This document shows positions 1 to 6,428 of a DNA stretch of 6,993 nt, one piece after another. Source of the DNA: PUPG01 sp031323845. GTDB lineage: Bacteria; Bacteroidota; Bacteroidia; Bacteroidales; UBA7960. The position numbers and the translations under genes were made by a program. Numbering within the stretch: the stretch's first letter is position 1; each line of letters opens with the position of its first letter. The notes beneath the pieces are model-generated. The model was not told the origin of the DNA. It saw only the letters and a list, made by a program, of their open reading frames with translations, and searched no databases. The stretch covers positions 1-6,993 of the forward strand of contig JAVIYP010000091.1 in the NCBI GenBank assembly GCA_031323845.1, in the 5' to 3' direction.

Positions 1-52
1 ACTTCCGACTTCTGACCTCTGATTTCTGACCTCTGATTTCTGACTTCCTGAC
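1..52. repeat. Degenerate TCTGACYTC filler repeat, block A
   Basis: Short, imperfect, C/T-rich units of about 7 bp (variants of TCTGACC and TCTGATT) run in tandem. Part of the block reads as a 14-bp period, CTGACCTCTGATTT, occurring twice. It continues off the left edge. There is no credible reading frame or hairpin. Such filler is common between genes in Bacteroidota and its role is unknown. Block C at 156-204 is the same family. Confidence 0.7.
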
Positions 53-83
53 AGATTTTTCCATGCGGTCGCCACAAACCCCA

Positions 84-154
84 TCAACGATTCAACGATT
101 CAACAATAAACGATTCAACAATAAACGATTCAACGATTCAACAATTCAACAATA
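84..154. repeat. TTCAACGA/TTCAACAATAAACGA tandem repeat, block B
   Basis: The 8-bp word CGATTCAA and the longer unit AACGATTCAACAATA recur in tandem, with about eight copies of TTCAA in 71 bp. The sequence differs completely from the flanking CTGAC-type blocks, so two repeat families are nested here. No coding potential is visible. It is probably replication-slippage filler, so copy number is likely to differ between strains (inference). Confidence 0.75.
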
Positions 155-155
155 G

Positions 156-204
156 CTTTCTGACTTCTGGCCTCCGACCTCCGACTTCCGAACTCAGACC
201 TCTC
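156..204. repeat. TCTGACTTC/CCGACCTC filler repeat, block C
   Basis: This block has the same family of 7-bp units as block A (TCTGACTTC, CTCCGACCT, TCCGACTTC), but they are more diverged. Together the two blocks bracket the TTCAA repeat. Nothing else is recognisable. Confidence 0.6.
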
Positions 205-262
205 ATAATCATCCCCCAGTGTGTGTCAAAACTTGGTCATGCCGGTTTCATCTTACTGATAT

Positions 263-317
263 TATGACGCAAATATACGTCATATTTTCAAAAGTAACGT
301 AAAAATACGTCATTTTT
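263..317. promoter_or_regulatory. Operator-like ACGTCAT repeats, 30 bp apart
   Basis: ATACGTCAT occurs at 275-283 and again at 305-313, exactly 30 bp or about three helical turns apart. An inverted copy, TATGACG at 263-269, pairs with CGTCATA at 278-284 across an 8-bp spacer. On the minus strand the two units align well over their first 17 positions (ATGACGTATTTTTACGT against ATGACGTATATTTGCGT), and TATATTTG there fits the Bacteroidota -7 consensus TAnnTTTG, although I find no -33 element at the usual distance. The likeliest reading is a promoter with binding sites for a dimeric helix-turn-helix repressor transcribing leftward. However, only filler repeats lie in that direction within the window. 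This is inference from repeat geometry and no regulator is visible. Confidence 0.45.
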
Positions 318-415
318 TTGTGTTATTCTTCTATGGAAGGGAGATGTACGGAAGCCTGAGCACTAAGAAACGGATGCTTTGCCGGCTTTTTAAGCTGTTG
401 AAACGGCTGTGTCTG

Positions 416-1621
416 TTATAGGTGTTCTTTGATGATTTCCCATGTCTGAATAAGGATTTCAAAACTGGTGGCCGGCCCGAACACCGGAATGATCCCCTCC
501 GGGCCTTCGGGGATGTCATTTCTGTTTACGGCAATGAAGATGGTTGTACCATAGTCCGGGAAATGATACCATTCGGTTGCGACCCCGGGGTTCGCTCCAC
601 CATGGCCTAGCAGTTTCGTTTCAAATATGTTTCCTGCAGCATCAGCAGGCAAAATACCAATGCCCAAGCCCATAGCCGATCCGGGAGCGGATGAATCCAA
701 TGAAGTCATTATGGTAACGGTTTCATGTTGAAGAATTTCTCCATTGAATAATTGGTCAGCAAACTGAAGCATGTTTTCGGCAGTTGACACACCTGCGCCT
801 GAGGTCCAATCCCACGAAAAATTCCAACCGGCGATGTCAACCACTTCCTCTGTGGTGAAAAGCCAGGTATATCCATTGGCACGGGGTTCTTCCAACGCAC
901 CCTGCCTGCTTAGTTTCGTCCGCAACAGCGCTGCAGGTTCTGCTATTTTTTGCCGGAATAAGTCTGCTACGGTCTCTCCGGTGGCAGCCTCCATGATCAT
1001 TCCTAAAAGATAATAACCGGTATTACTGTAACCATAGGCTGTTCCTGGAGGAAAAACAGGGGTGTTTTGCACAACGCGTGACAAAATCTCCTCATTTGTC
1101 CACTCCCTGTATGGATTGGCAAATAATTCTTCCCAGAAAGAAACACATTCTGTAAAGTTTGGGATTCCTGCGCTGTGATTAAGCAACATTTTAACGGTCA
1201 TCTGATCACCCTGGGGTATTAGTTCAGGCAACCATGTTTCAACTGCGTCATCCAGTGACAGTATTTCGTCTTCAACCAGCTTTAATGTCAGAGCAGAAGT
1301 CAGAGGTTTGGAAACGCTCGCAAGCCATATTTGCATATCCTTATGCATTGCCCCGGAAGAAGCCATGTCTGCCATACCCGCTGCTAACAACCATTCGCCT
1401 GACGGAGTTTTCACACCAAGAATAGCCCCGGGTATGTTTTCGTCTGCCACTGCTTGTTCTAAAATTGTCTGCAACTTGTCACCCGTTGTATCACTCTCAA
1501 TCGAATCTTTATCACATGCTGTAAGTAATAATAACAGGGCCAGGAAAGAATAACTGATGATGTTCCCGATAAGTTGTTTTGGCATACTGCCAGGTATTCT
1601 TCGATGGTTACTAATGCTCAT
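416..1621 (-). CDS. Serine hydrolase, beta-lactamase class C-like lipoprotein
   Basis: This 401-residue protein has the serine beta-lactamase/D-alanyl-D-alanine carboxypeptidase fold (Beta-lactamase, class C family). The active-site signatures appear in order: SVSK at 102-105 (nucleophile S102, base K105), LLNHSAGI at 146-153, YSN at 198-200, and HGG at 340-342 in place of the KTG triad. A hydrophobic stretch at 17-34 ends in the lipobox LTAC with the lipidated Cys at 36, followed by an acidic DKDSIESD tether, so it should be an envelope lipoprotein. HGG instead of KTG is usual for esterases and peptidases of this family rather than antibiotic-resistance enzymes, so the substrate is unknown. 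Met13 (codon 1583-1585) would put the Cys at position 24, a more typical signal length. Neither start has a clear Shine-Dalgarno, so 1585 is a serious alternative. The gene is separated from its neighbours and I see no clear terminator after it. Confidence 0.9.
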   Translation of the reverse strand: MSISNHRRIPGSMPKQLIGNIISYSFLALLLLLTACDKDSIESDTTGDKLQTILEQAVADENIPGAILGVKTPSGEWLLAAGMADMASSGAMHKDMQIWLASVSKPLTSALTLKLVEDEILSLDDAVETWLPELIPQGDQMTVKMLLNHSAGIPNFTECVSFWEELFANPYREWTNEEILSRVVQNTPVFPPGTAYGYSNTGYYLLGMIMEAATGETVADLFRQKIAEPAALLRTKLSRQGALEEPRANGYTWLFTTEEVVDIAGWNFSWDWTSGAGVSTAENMLQFADQLFNGEILQHETVTIMTSLDSSAPGSAMGLGIGILPADAAGNIFETKLLGHGGANPGVATEWYHFPDYGTTIFIAVNRNDIPEGPEGIIPVFGPATSFEILIQTWEIIKEHL

Positions 1622-1735
1622 TGGGATGTTTTGTTTGGATCAATATTTCGCTTTGGATAACCAACCTGGTGTATTCTTAAATCCGACCACTTCAGGCGGA
1701 AACTTTTTATAACAAAAAAGAACAAGCTAAGCAGA

Positions 1736-2050
1736 TTATGCTGCAATTTTCAGGTTATCGTCGGCAACAATTGTTACAACTTCAACAGTTTCTGACAGGA
1801 GTGCTACAAGCGAATATGGAATGCCGAGCGGGTACCGGATCAGGGCTCCGCTCATGGGTTCAAACTCCGCAATGTTGCGTGAGGGTTGAGCAGGCGGATC
1901 GGTAGCCTCCCTGTCATGATCAATCTCATGCAAGCGAAGTTTTTCTTCTTCCGTAAGCCATTTGGGCAGAAAGCCATCCCGGTATGTTTCCTGGGAGCAT
2001 AGTATTTGTGCGCAAAACAGAGGTAGAAGAAGAAACAGGTACGGTTTCAT
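1736..2050 (-). pseudogene. Agmatine deiminase/PAD-family protein, 5' fragment only
   Basis: This 104-codon frame begins with a signal peptide (hydrophobic residues 4-18, probable cleavage near residues 18-20). It continues with LPKWLTEEEKLRLHEI, then NIAEFEPMSGALIRYPLGIP and VEVVTIVADD. I recognise this as the N-terminus of secreted agmatine-deiminase/Porphyromonas-type peptidylarginine-deiminase-like proteins of Bacteroidota, in particular the 'EFEPM.G.LIRYP' segment. Full members have a catalytic domain of roughly 300-350 residues and often a T9SS tail. Here the frame stops after NLKIAA at about the first alpha/beta repeat, so the later catalytic His, Asp and Cys residues are absent. The 114 bp before the next gene do not continue the family in any frame I read. 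A 3' deletion is therefore more likely than a simple frameshift, and the stub cannot be an active deiminase. A short secreted product cannot be excluded. Confidence 0.75.
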
Positions 2051-2073
2051 AAGAATGGTTCGGCAAATTACAT

Positions 2074-2096
2074 CTTATAAAAATAAGAACTTATTT
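2074..2096. promoter_or_regulatory. AT-rich palindrome upstream of deiminase stub
   Basis: AAATAAG (2081-2087) and CTTATTT (2090-2096) form a perfect 7-bp inverted repeat with a 2-bp centre. An overlapping CTTAT (2074-2078) can alternatively pair with ATAAG (2083-2087). It lies 24-46 bp upstream of the stub's start codon, where an operator would sit. With so little sequence complexity, chance is a real alternative. Confidence 0.25.
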
Positions 2097-2169
2097 GGAA
2101 ACCGGCTGATTATTGATCTTTTTCTGCCTCAGAAGCACTAAAACACCAACAAACCTTACAGGAACAAAT

Positions 2170-2208
2170 ACACCCGGGAAACAAAGAAAAACGACGTCTC
2201 CCGGGTGT
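2170..2208 (-). terminator. Hairpin terminator of the beta-helix gene
   Basis: ACACCCGGGA (2170-2179) and TCCCGGGTGT (2199-2208) are perfect 10-bp complementary arms around a 19-nt loop. The hairpin begins 22 bp after the stop codon at 2231-2233. On the minus strand the stem is followed by ATTTGTTCC, a weak U tract. Strength and placement make it the likely transcription end of the large gene. The loop is longer than in a textbook intrinsic terminator and the U run is short, so it may act partly as an RNA 3'-end stabiliser. Confidence 0.7.
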
Positions 2209-2230
2209 GACACAAACTAACAAAGGAAGT

Positions 2231-5200
2231 TTATTTAATCACTACTTTCTCAATAAAGAGGTGGTTGCCCAGCTCCAGTCGCAGCATGTAAACCCCGGGG
2301 GTCAGTCCCTCAAGGCTCAGCACAGTTTCATGACGACCACGACCTGTCAGCGTTTCAGACAGCACCGCCTGTCCGTGCAGGTTCACCAGCGACAAGACTG
2401 CCGGTGCATCACCCGCATGCGTGAAGGTGACAAACAACTCACCGGAAGCGGGGTTGGGATAAAATCTCAGGCCGGCGTCTTCCGGATTCAGGCCTGCAGA
2501 GGTGGCGTCGTAGTTGTGCGTGACCAGCTCGACCTTTTCGGCATTGAGGTTTCCGGCCAGGGCCTCACCAAATTGCAGCAAGCCTTCAGGGGCATTCAGC
2601 ATCACCAGCCCGGTTGTCCCGGCGGGGATGGGTGTGTTGTCCAGACTGAAGATCATCACACGCAGCACATCATTATCAACAGCATACACCATCTGGTGAT
2701 CAGGAAGCAGGAGCTTCAGATCCAATGCCTGCAGCAAACTTCCGGTCAGCTCAAACTGAAGACCTGCCAAAGTACCGTCACTTTCCAGGTAAACACCTTC
2801 CGGATTCAGATACAGGTGGGCGGCACCCGACAGCAAACTCGTATAAGGTGCTGTTTTGCCGGAAATGAAGAGGTTCACCGTCGCGATCACATCAAGGACA
2901 TCAATAGCATCATCGCCATTAACATCCGCATTGCTGAAACAGAAGGGGTCAACATCAACTCCGGTATAGTAATTGGCTATGGCAATGACATCAAGCACAT
3001 TGACCGCTCCATCGCCGCTGGCATCGCCCGGAAGGGTTTCCAGAACCACAGTGACGGTCATGTCGGATGCTGCGAAAAATTCATCAGCGGCTGTCAGATA
3101 ACAAGCTTTATAAACCTGGTATTGATAGGATCCCGCAAACAATTCAAACACATATTCTCCGGGGGAATATTCCGTGCCGTCTATGGTTATGATGGCATCA
3201 TCAATGTAATCGCCATGCTGGTTTTCTACGGCAAAGGTCACGGTTACCATTGAGGTGCTAAAATGAGCCATCAGACTGCGGTCAGCTTCTGCCATGAACG
3301 TATAAACTGCTCCTGCGGGGTCATCACCATCCATGACAATGTCTCCTTCTTCTGTCCAGTTAACAAAGTGGTAACCGGTATTTGGTGTGGCCGTGAGCTC
3401 TACCATGTCAAAATGGTTATAAACACCTTCGCCGGTCACCGATCCAAATGCTTCATGTTCAGGTACGGCCGTAATTACATAGGTATTTATGGCGAACTGG
3501 GCATGTATGCTGTGATCCTGGGTTACGTTATGAAACTCAAACGCATCCACAGCACCAACGCTGAGACCATCAACCTGCACATCATCAATGTAGTAGCCCT
3601 CATCAGGGGTCATAAAAAACCACTGGCTGTTTCCGGTAAATACAATGACAGCACCCGAGGGATCAATGCTGCCATTCTCAGCAGCGGTAGCAGAAATGAC
3701 ATGAAAATCAAAAACAGCTTCTTCAAGCCAGGGATTAAACAGCACACCATTACTAACGGCATTTGCCTGACCGGAAGGGTTAAGTGTTGCATGATAAGGG
3801 CCTGATTCATGGCCCCACCAGTTGTAGCGTGCATCCACCACGGCTGACGTCTGGTTGATCACTCCAAAAGCGGAATTATCCATGATGCTTTGCCCGGAAA
3901 TAACAACGGATTCTGGCTGATTCCTTACTTTGATTCCCGTGTGATTTGACACAAACTGATTCCCTGTCAGGAACAACTGCCCGGTGTGACTCTGAAGTAT
4001 CAGGCCGTCGCCGCTGCTGTCGCGCAGCACTGTGTTGTTAAGGCTCAAGGTACCGCTGCCCTGCTTGTACAGGTTGAAGTTGTACTGTATGTTGTCCTGA
4101 ACATTCCAATAACCTCCATAGCACACATCAGCCCAATGAAGCGTGGCCGAACCGCCATCCCTAACCACGAGACCCCTCCACCAGCCGGGAGATTCGCTCG
4201 AACCGGTAAACGACACAGGCTGTTCTTCGGTGCCCGGCACCTGCAAATCGCCCAAAACAACCATTTGCAGGCTCTGGTTAAACTCAATGACCGCGGAAGG
4301 ATGAACGGTCAGTGAAGCCCCTTCTCCAACCGTGAGATTATTTGTGATACGGATGGGAACACCGTCATCATACCAGCTGCGATCTGTGGTGATCGTGCCG
4401 CCGTTAACACCGATGTGGCCCAATGCATTGTTGTAGTATGTGTTGCCCAGCGAACTGTAAGCATCATCGGGCTCATGGAATACCCCGTAATTGTTGTCGC
4501 CAAAGTAGCAGTCCTGGGCCGTGACAAGACCAGAATTTAACAGGCGAAGTCCCGAGTTTATATTGTCATTAAAACTGCTGGAAGTCAGGGTTACCGCACC
4601 GCTGTTGTTACATACCATCATGCCGTCGCCGCTGCTGTTGCGCAATACCGTGTTGTTCAGGCTCAAGGTGCCGCTGCCCTGCTTGTACAGGTTGAAGTAA
4701 CGCTGGATGTTGTCCTGAGTATTAAATTGACCTCCATAACTCACATCAGCCCAATGAAGCGTGGCCGAACCACCTTCCCTAACCACGAGACCCTTCCACC
4801 AGCCAGGAGATTCGCTTGAACCGGTAAACGACACAGGCTGTTCTTCGGTTCCCGGCACCTGCAAATCGCCCAAAACAACCATTTGCAGGTTCTTGTTAAA
4901 CTCAATGACTGCGGAAGGATGAACGGTCAGCGAAGCCCCTTCTCCAACCGTGAGATTATTTGTGATACGGATGGGCACACCGTCATCATACCAGCTGCGA
5001 TCTGTGGTGATCGTACCGCCGTTAACGCCGATGTGGCCCGATGCATTGTTGTAATAAGTATTGCCCAGCGAACTGTAAGCATCATCGGGCTCATGGAATA
5101 CCCCGTAGTTGTTGTCGCCAAAGGAGCAGTCCTGGGCCGTGACAAGACCCGAATTGAGCAGACGGAGCCCTGCCTGCGGGTGATCGTGAAAACCACTACC

Positions 5201-5806
5201 AGTCAGGGTTACAGCACCGCTGTTGTTACATACCATCAGGCCATCGCCATTGCTGTCGCGTAACACCGTGTTGTTCAGGCTCAAGGTGCCGCTGCCCTGC
5301 TTATACACAGTGAAGTAACGCTGGATGTTGTCCTGAACATTCCAATGACCTCCATAACTCACATCAGCCCAATGAAGCGTGGCCGAACCACCTTCTCTAA
5401 CCACGAGACCCCTCCACCAGCCGGGAGACTCGCTCGAACCGGTAAAGCTCACAGGATCTGCGGCTGTACCGTCTACCAGCAGGTTACCCTGTACCTGCAG
5501 GAAATTAGAGGCTCCTACCAATACGGTGACACCTGCTTCAATGTTAAGATGGGCACCCGCATCCACATATACGGCGGATTCAAAAATATAGGGTGATCCA
5601 ATACCGTTGTGGCCATTGTTCGTATTCAGGCCCCAGCTTGTTGTGCTGCCGCTGGCAAAGTGCCTTGGCGCAATGTAGTATTGCCACTGGTTGTTGTCTT
5701 CGTTCCAGTAGTAATGCCTGTTCACATAGGTTTGTCCACAGGCAGTAATTGCATGTAAAACCAGGATTAAAGGAATAATCCATAGTTTCTGATCAAAATG
5801 TTTCAT
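2231..5806 (-). CDS. T9SS-exported beta-helix protein with dockerin- and cohesin-like modules
   Basis: This 1191-residue modular extracellular protein has the following parts. Residues 1-25 are the export signal; ITAC at 20-23 could be a lipobox, but cleavage just before QTYV by signal peptidase I fits T9SS cargo better. Residues 77-700 form a right-handed parallel beta-helix made of a 206-residue unit repeated at 121-326, 327-532 and partly 533-600, ending near YNWWG (661-665). Residues 704-773 and 775-850 are two InlB-like/bacterial repeat domains (GYYIDDVQVDG, GYHFVNW). Residues 853-923 are a small beta domain of carboxypeptidase-regulatory/PEGA type. Residues 927-983 are a dockerin-like pair of calcium loops (GDASGDGAVNVLDV, ADVNGDDAIDVLDV). 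Residues 990-1098 are cohesin-like. Residues 1112-1191 are a T9SS type A sorting domain (FYPNPASG, LTPGVYMLRL, EKVVIK), which directs passage through the outer membrane and usually surface anchoring. No catalytic residues are evident, so adhesion, glycan binding or a structural surface role is inference. The start is well supported by AGGAG 9 nt upstream. The gene probably stands alone between its own RBS and terminator. Confidence 0.92.
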   Translation of the reverse strand: MKHFDQKLWIIPLILVLHAITACGQTYVNRHYYWNEDNNQWQYYIAPRHFASGSTTSWGLNTNNGHNGIGSPYIFESAVYVDAGAHLNIEAGVTVLVGASNFLQVQGNLLVDGTAADPVSFTGSSESPGWWRGLVVREGGSATLHWADVSYGGHWNVQDNIQRYFTVYKQGSGTLSLNNTVLRDSNGDGLMVCNNSGAVTLTGSGFHDHPQAGLRLLNSGLVTAQDCSFGDNNYGVFHEPDDAYSSLGNTYYNNASGHIGVNGGTITTDRSWYDDGVPIRITNNLTVGEGASLTVHPSAVIEFNKNLQMVVLGDLQVPGTEEQPVSFTGSSESPGWWKGLVVREGGSATLHWADVSYGGQFNTQDNIQRYFNLYKQGSGTLSLNNTVLRNSSGDGMMVCNNSGAVTLTSSSFNDNINSGLRLLNSGLVTAQDCYFGDNNYGVFHEPDDAYSSLGNTYYNNALGHIGVNGGTITTDRSWYDDGVPIRITNNLTVGEGASLTVHPSAVIEFNQSLQMVVLGDLQVPGTEEQPVSFTGSSESPGWWRGLVVRDGGSATLHWADVCYGGYWNVQDNIQYNFNLYKQGSGTLSLNNTVLRDSSGDGLILQSHTGQLFLTGNQFVSNHTGIKVRNQPESVVISGQSIMDNSAFGVINQTSAVVDARYNWWGHESGPYHATLNPSGQANAVSNGVLFNPWLEEAVFDFHVISATAAENGSIDPSGAVIVFTGNSQWFFMTPDEGYYIDDVQVDGLSVGAVDAFEFHNVTQDHSIHAQFAINTYVITAVPEHEAFGSVTGEGVYNHFDMVELTATPNTGYHFVNWTEEGDIVMDGDDPAGAVYTFMAEADRSLMAHFSTSMVTVTFAVENQHGDYIDDAIITIDGTEYSPGEYVFELFAGSYQYQVYKACYLTAADEFFAASDMTVTVVLETLPGDASGDGAVNVLDVIAIANYYTGVDVDPFCFSNADVNGDDAIDVLDVIATVNLFISGKTAPYTSLLSGAAHLYLNPEGVYLESDGTLAGLQFELTGSLLQALDLKLLLPDHQMVYAVDNDVLRVMIFSLDNTPIPAGTTGLVMLNAPEGLLQFGEALAGNLNAEKVELVTHNYDATSAGLNPEDAGLRFYPNPASGELFVTFTHAGDAPAVLSLVNLHGQAVLSETLTGRGRHETVLSLEGLTPGVYMLRLELGNHLFIEKVVIK
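4007..4210 (-). repeat. Intragenic repeat, partial copy 3
   Basis: This copy encodes residues 533-600, equivalent to the first third of the unit (FTGSSESPGWW through VLRDSSGDG). After that the sequence departs abruptly into a unique segment (LILQSHTGQLFLTG), which seems to close the helix. Its residues match copy 1 at some sites and copy 2 at others. Confidence 0.85.
4211..4828 (-). repeat. 618-bp intragenic repeat, copy 2
   Basis: This copy encodes residues 327-532, directly abutting copy 1 and in the same frame. The segments GLVTAQDC, NNYGVFHEPDDAYSSLGNTY and WYDDGVPIRITNNLTVGEGA are identical in both copies. Each unit probably forms several helical turns of the beta-helix. Confidence 0.9.
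4829..5446 (-). repeat. 618-bp intragenic repeat, copy 1
   Basis: This copy encodes residues 121-326, starting at FTGSSESPGWW. It matches copy 2 at 186 of 206 residues by my alignment, with no gaps. The differences concentrate at residues 203-213. Synonymous differences are also few across long stretches, so the duplication is recent or kept uniform by conversion. A diverged relative of the unit's last third precedes it at residues 77-120. Confidence 0.9.
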
Positions 5807-5815
5807 AATGTCATG

Positions 5816-5820
5816 CTCCT
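5816..5820 (-). promoter_or_regulatory. Shine-Dalgarno of the beta-helix gene
   Basis: AGGAG on the minus strand ends 9 nt before the ATG at 5804-5806. It is the only strong Shine-Dalgarno in the window and fixes the start of the 1191-residue protein. Other genes here lack one, as is usual in Bacteroidota. A second ATG between the two (5812-5814) is out of frame and stops after three codons. Confidence 0.7.
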
Positions 5821-5891
5821 ATAAGTTGAGTTAATACTGTAATATTCCTATTATATTGGTAATGAAGGATTTATCATATAATTTAAGATGC

Positions 5892-5917
5892 TCAGACAAA
5901 AAAACGAGGCTGTCTGA
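5892..5917 (-). other. Stem-loop in leader of beta-helix gene
   Basis: TCAGACA (5892-5898) pairs perfectly with TGTCTGA (5911-5917) around a 12-nt loop. It lies 86-111 bp upstream of the start codon, so it would form in the 5' untranslated RNA if transcription starts further upstream. The loop carries a run of T on the minus strand, but the run is inside rather than after the stem, so this is not a standard terminator. Confidence 0.4.
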
Positions 5918-5974
5918 AATCAAAGCAGTGTCTTAATTCTATAAATATATACGTTTTAATTATTGATTTATCTA

Positions 5975-6008
5975 TTTTTTATAGAGAATATATGTTTTTT
6001 TATAGAGA
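5975..6008. repeat. Direct repeat TTTTTTATAGAGA, 21 bp apart
   Basis: TTTTTTATAGAGA occurs at 5975-5987 and 5996-6008, a 21-bp period or two helical turns. A reverse-complement core, CTCTAT, follows near 6041-6047. Two sites on the same face of the helix upstream of a gene would suit a regulator binding cooperatively. The local A/T bias makes chance repeats easier, so this is tentative. Confidence 0.4.
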
Positions 6009-6351
6009 TTTTTTGCTTTTTCTCTTTTATCAGTAAATTTAACTCTATATTTAATATGTTTCTTATGATGTAAATATTTTAGAATCAATCTAAATAAAAA
6101 AATTTTTGTTTACTTTTTATATTTGGAAAGTTCAGCTATAATCCAACGGGGTTTATGCCAGAAGTGGCCAAACAAATATTTTTAGCAGCGTGTGAATTGC
6201 AGTGCTTCATACACCAGGAAAGAAATAAAAGAAACACCTGAGTCAGGGAAATTCAGGCAGGATGCTGGTAAGCACCTTGAAAGGAGACGTACAACATATA
6301 GTGGGATAATGCCCTGAGTACAGAAGTCTTATGGATTTATTAACAGCTTAA

Positions 6352-6371
6352 GGGATTAGCTCACAAATCCC
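6352..6371 (-). terminator. Weak candidate terminator after marC-family gene
   Basis: GGGATT (6352-6357) and AATCCC (6366-6371) form a 6-bp stem with an 8-nt loop, 58 bp after the stop of the MarC-family gene. On the minus strand the stem is followed by TTAAGCTGTTAATAAATCC, which is only loosely T-rich. It is the best hairpin I see between the two genes, but it is marginal. Confidence 0.3.
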
Positions 6372-6428
6372 GAGAATGACAGCATTGAACCGGTCATCTG
6401 ATTTACCGCAGTTGTGCTTCCTGGTACT

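Larger units (their letters stand above)
5807..6428. other. 622-bp non-coding interval, AT-rich centre
   Basis: I see no supportable gene here. The part nearest the beta-helix gene is its leader and promoter region. It contains an inverted repeat (5892-5917) and a direct repeat (5975-6008). From about 5940 to 6125 the sequence is extremely AT-rich with many A and T tracts, which suggests curved or easily melted DNA. From about 6130 the base composition returns to normal. Only two overlapping frames of 28 and 41 codons appear on the plus strand, with no RBS and no recognisable product. I could not place a convincing TAnnTTTG promoter. Confidence 0.6.

Noticed and set aside
84..154. CRISPR array
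   Set aside because: The units are only 8-15 bp, tandem and without unique spacers, and there are no cas genes.
709..1553. Short frames on both strands within the serine hydrolase
   Set aside because: They overlap a gene with ordered active-site motifs and have no features of their own.
416..1621. A true antibiotic-resistance beta-lactamase (AmpC)
   Set aside because: The third motif is HGG rather than KTG, and the protein is a lipoprotein with the layout of the wider esterase/peptidase family. Resistance cannot be claimed.
1622..1735. Possible continuation of the deiminase gene after a frameshift
   Set aside because: The same-frame translation contains stops and reads FPPEVVGFKNTPGW, which does not resemble the deiminase family in any frame I tried. 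114 bp is also far too short for the missing domain.
2207..3253. Long plus-strand open frame of 348 codons
   Set aside because: It is antisense to the beta-helix gene, whose frame shows clear domains throughout. It starts inside the terminator stem and has no recognisable domain.
3263..5263. Several plus- and minus-strand frames of 70-180 codons
   Set aside because: All are shadows of the 1191-residue gene. The repeated ones (for example at 4309-4527 and 4927-5196) resemble each other only because the underlying gene is repeated.
6155..6317. Two overlapping small plus-strand frames, 28 codons (6155-6241) and 41 codons from GTG (6192-6317)
   Set aside because: There is no Shine-Dalgarno, no recognisable product and no supporting promoter. 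This is normal for random sequence.
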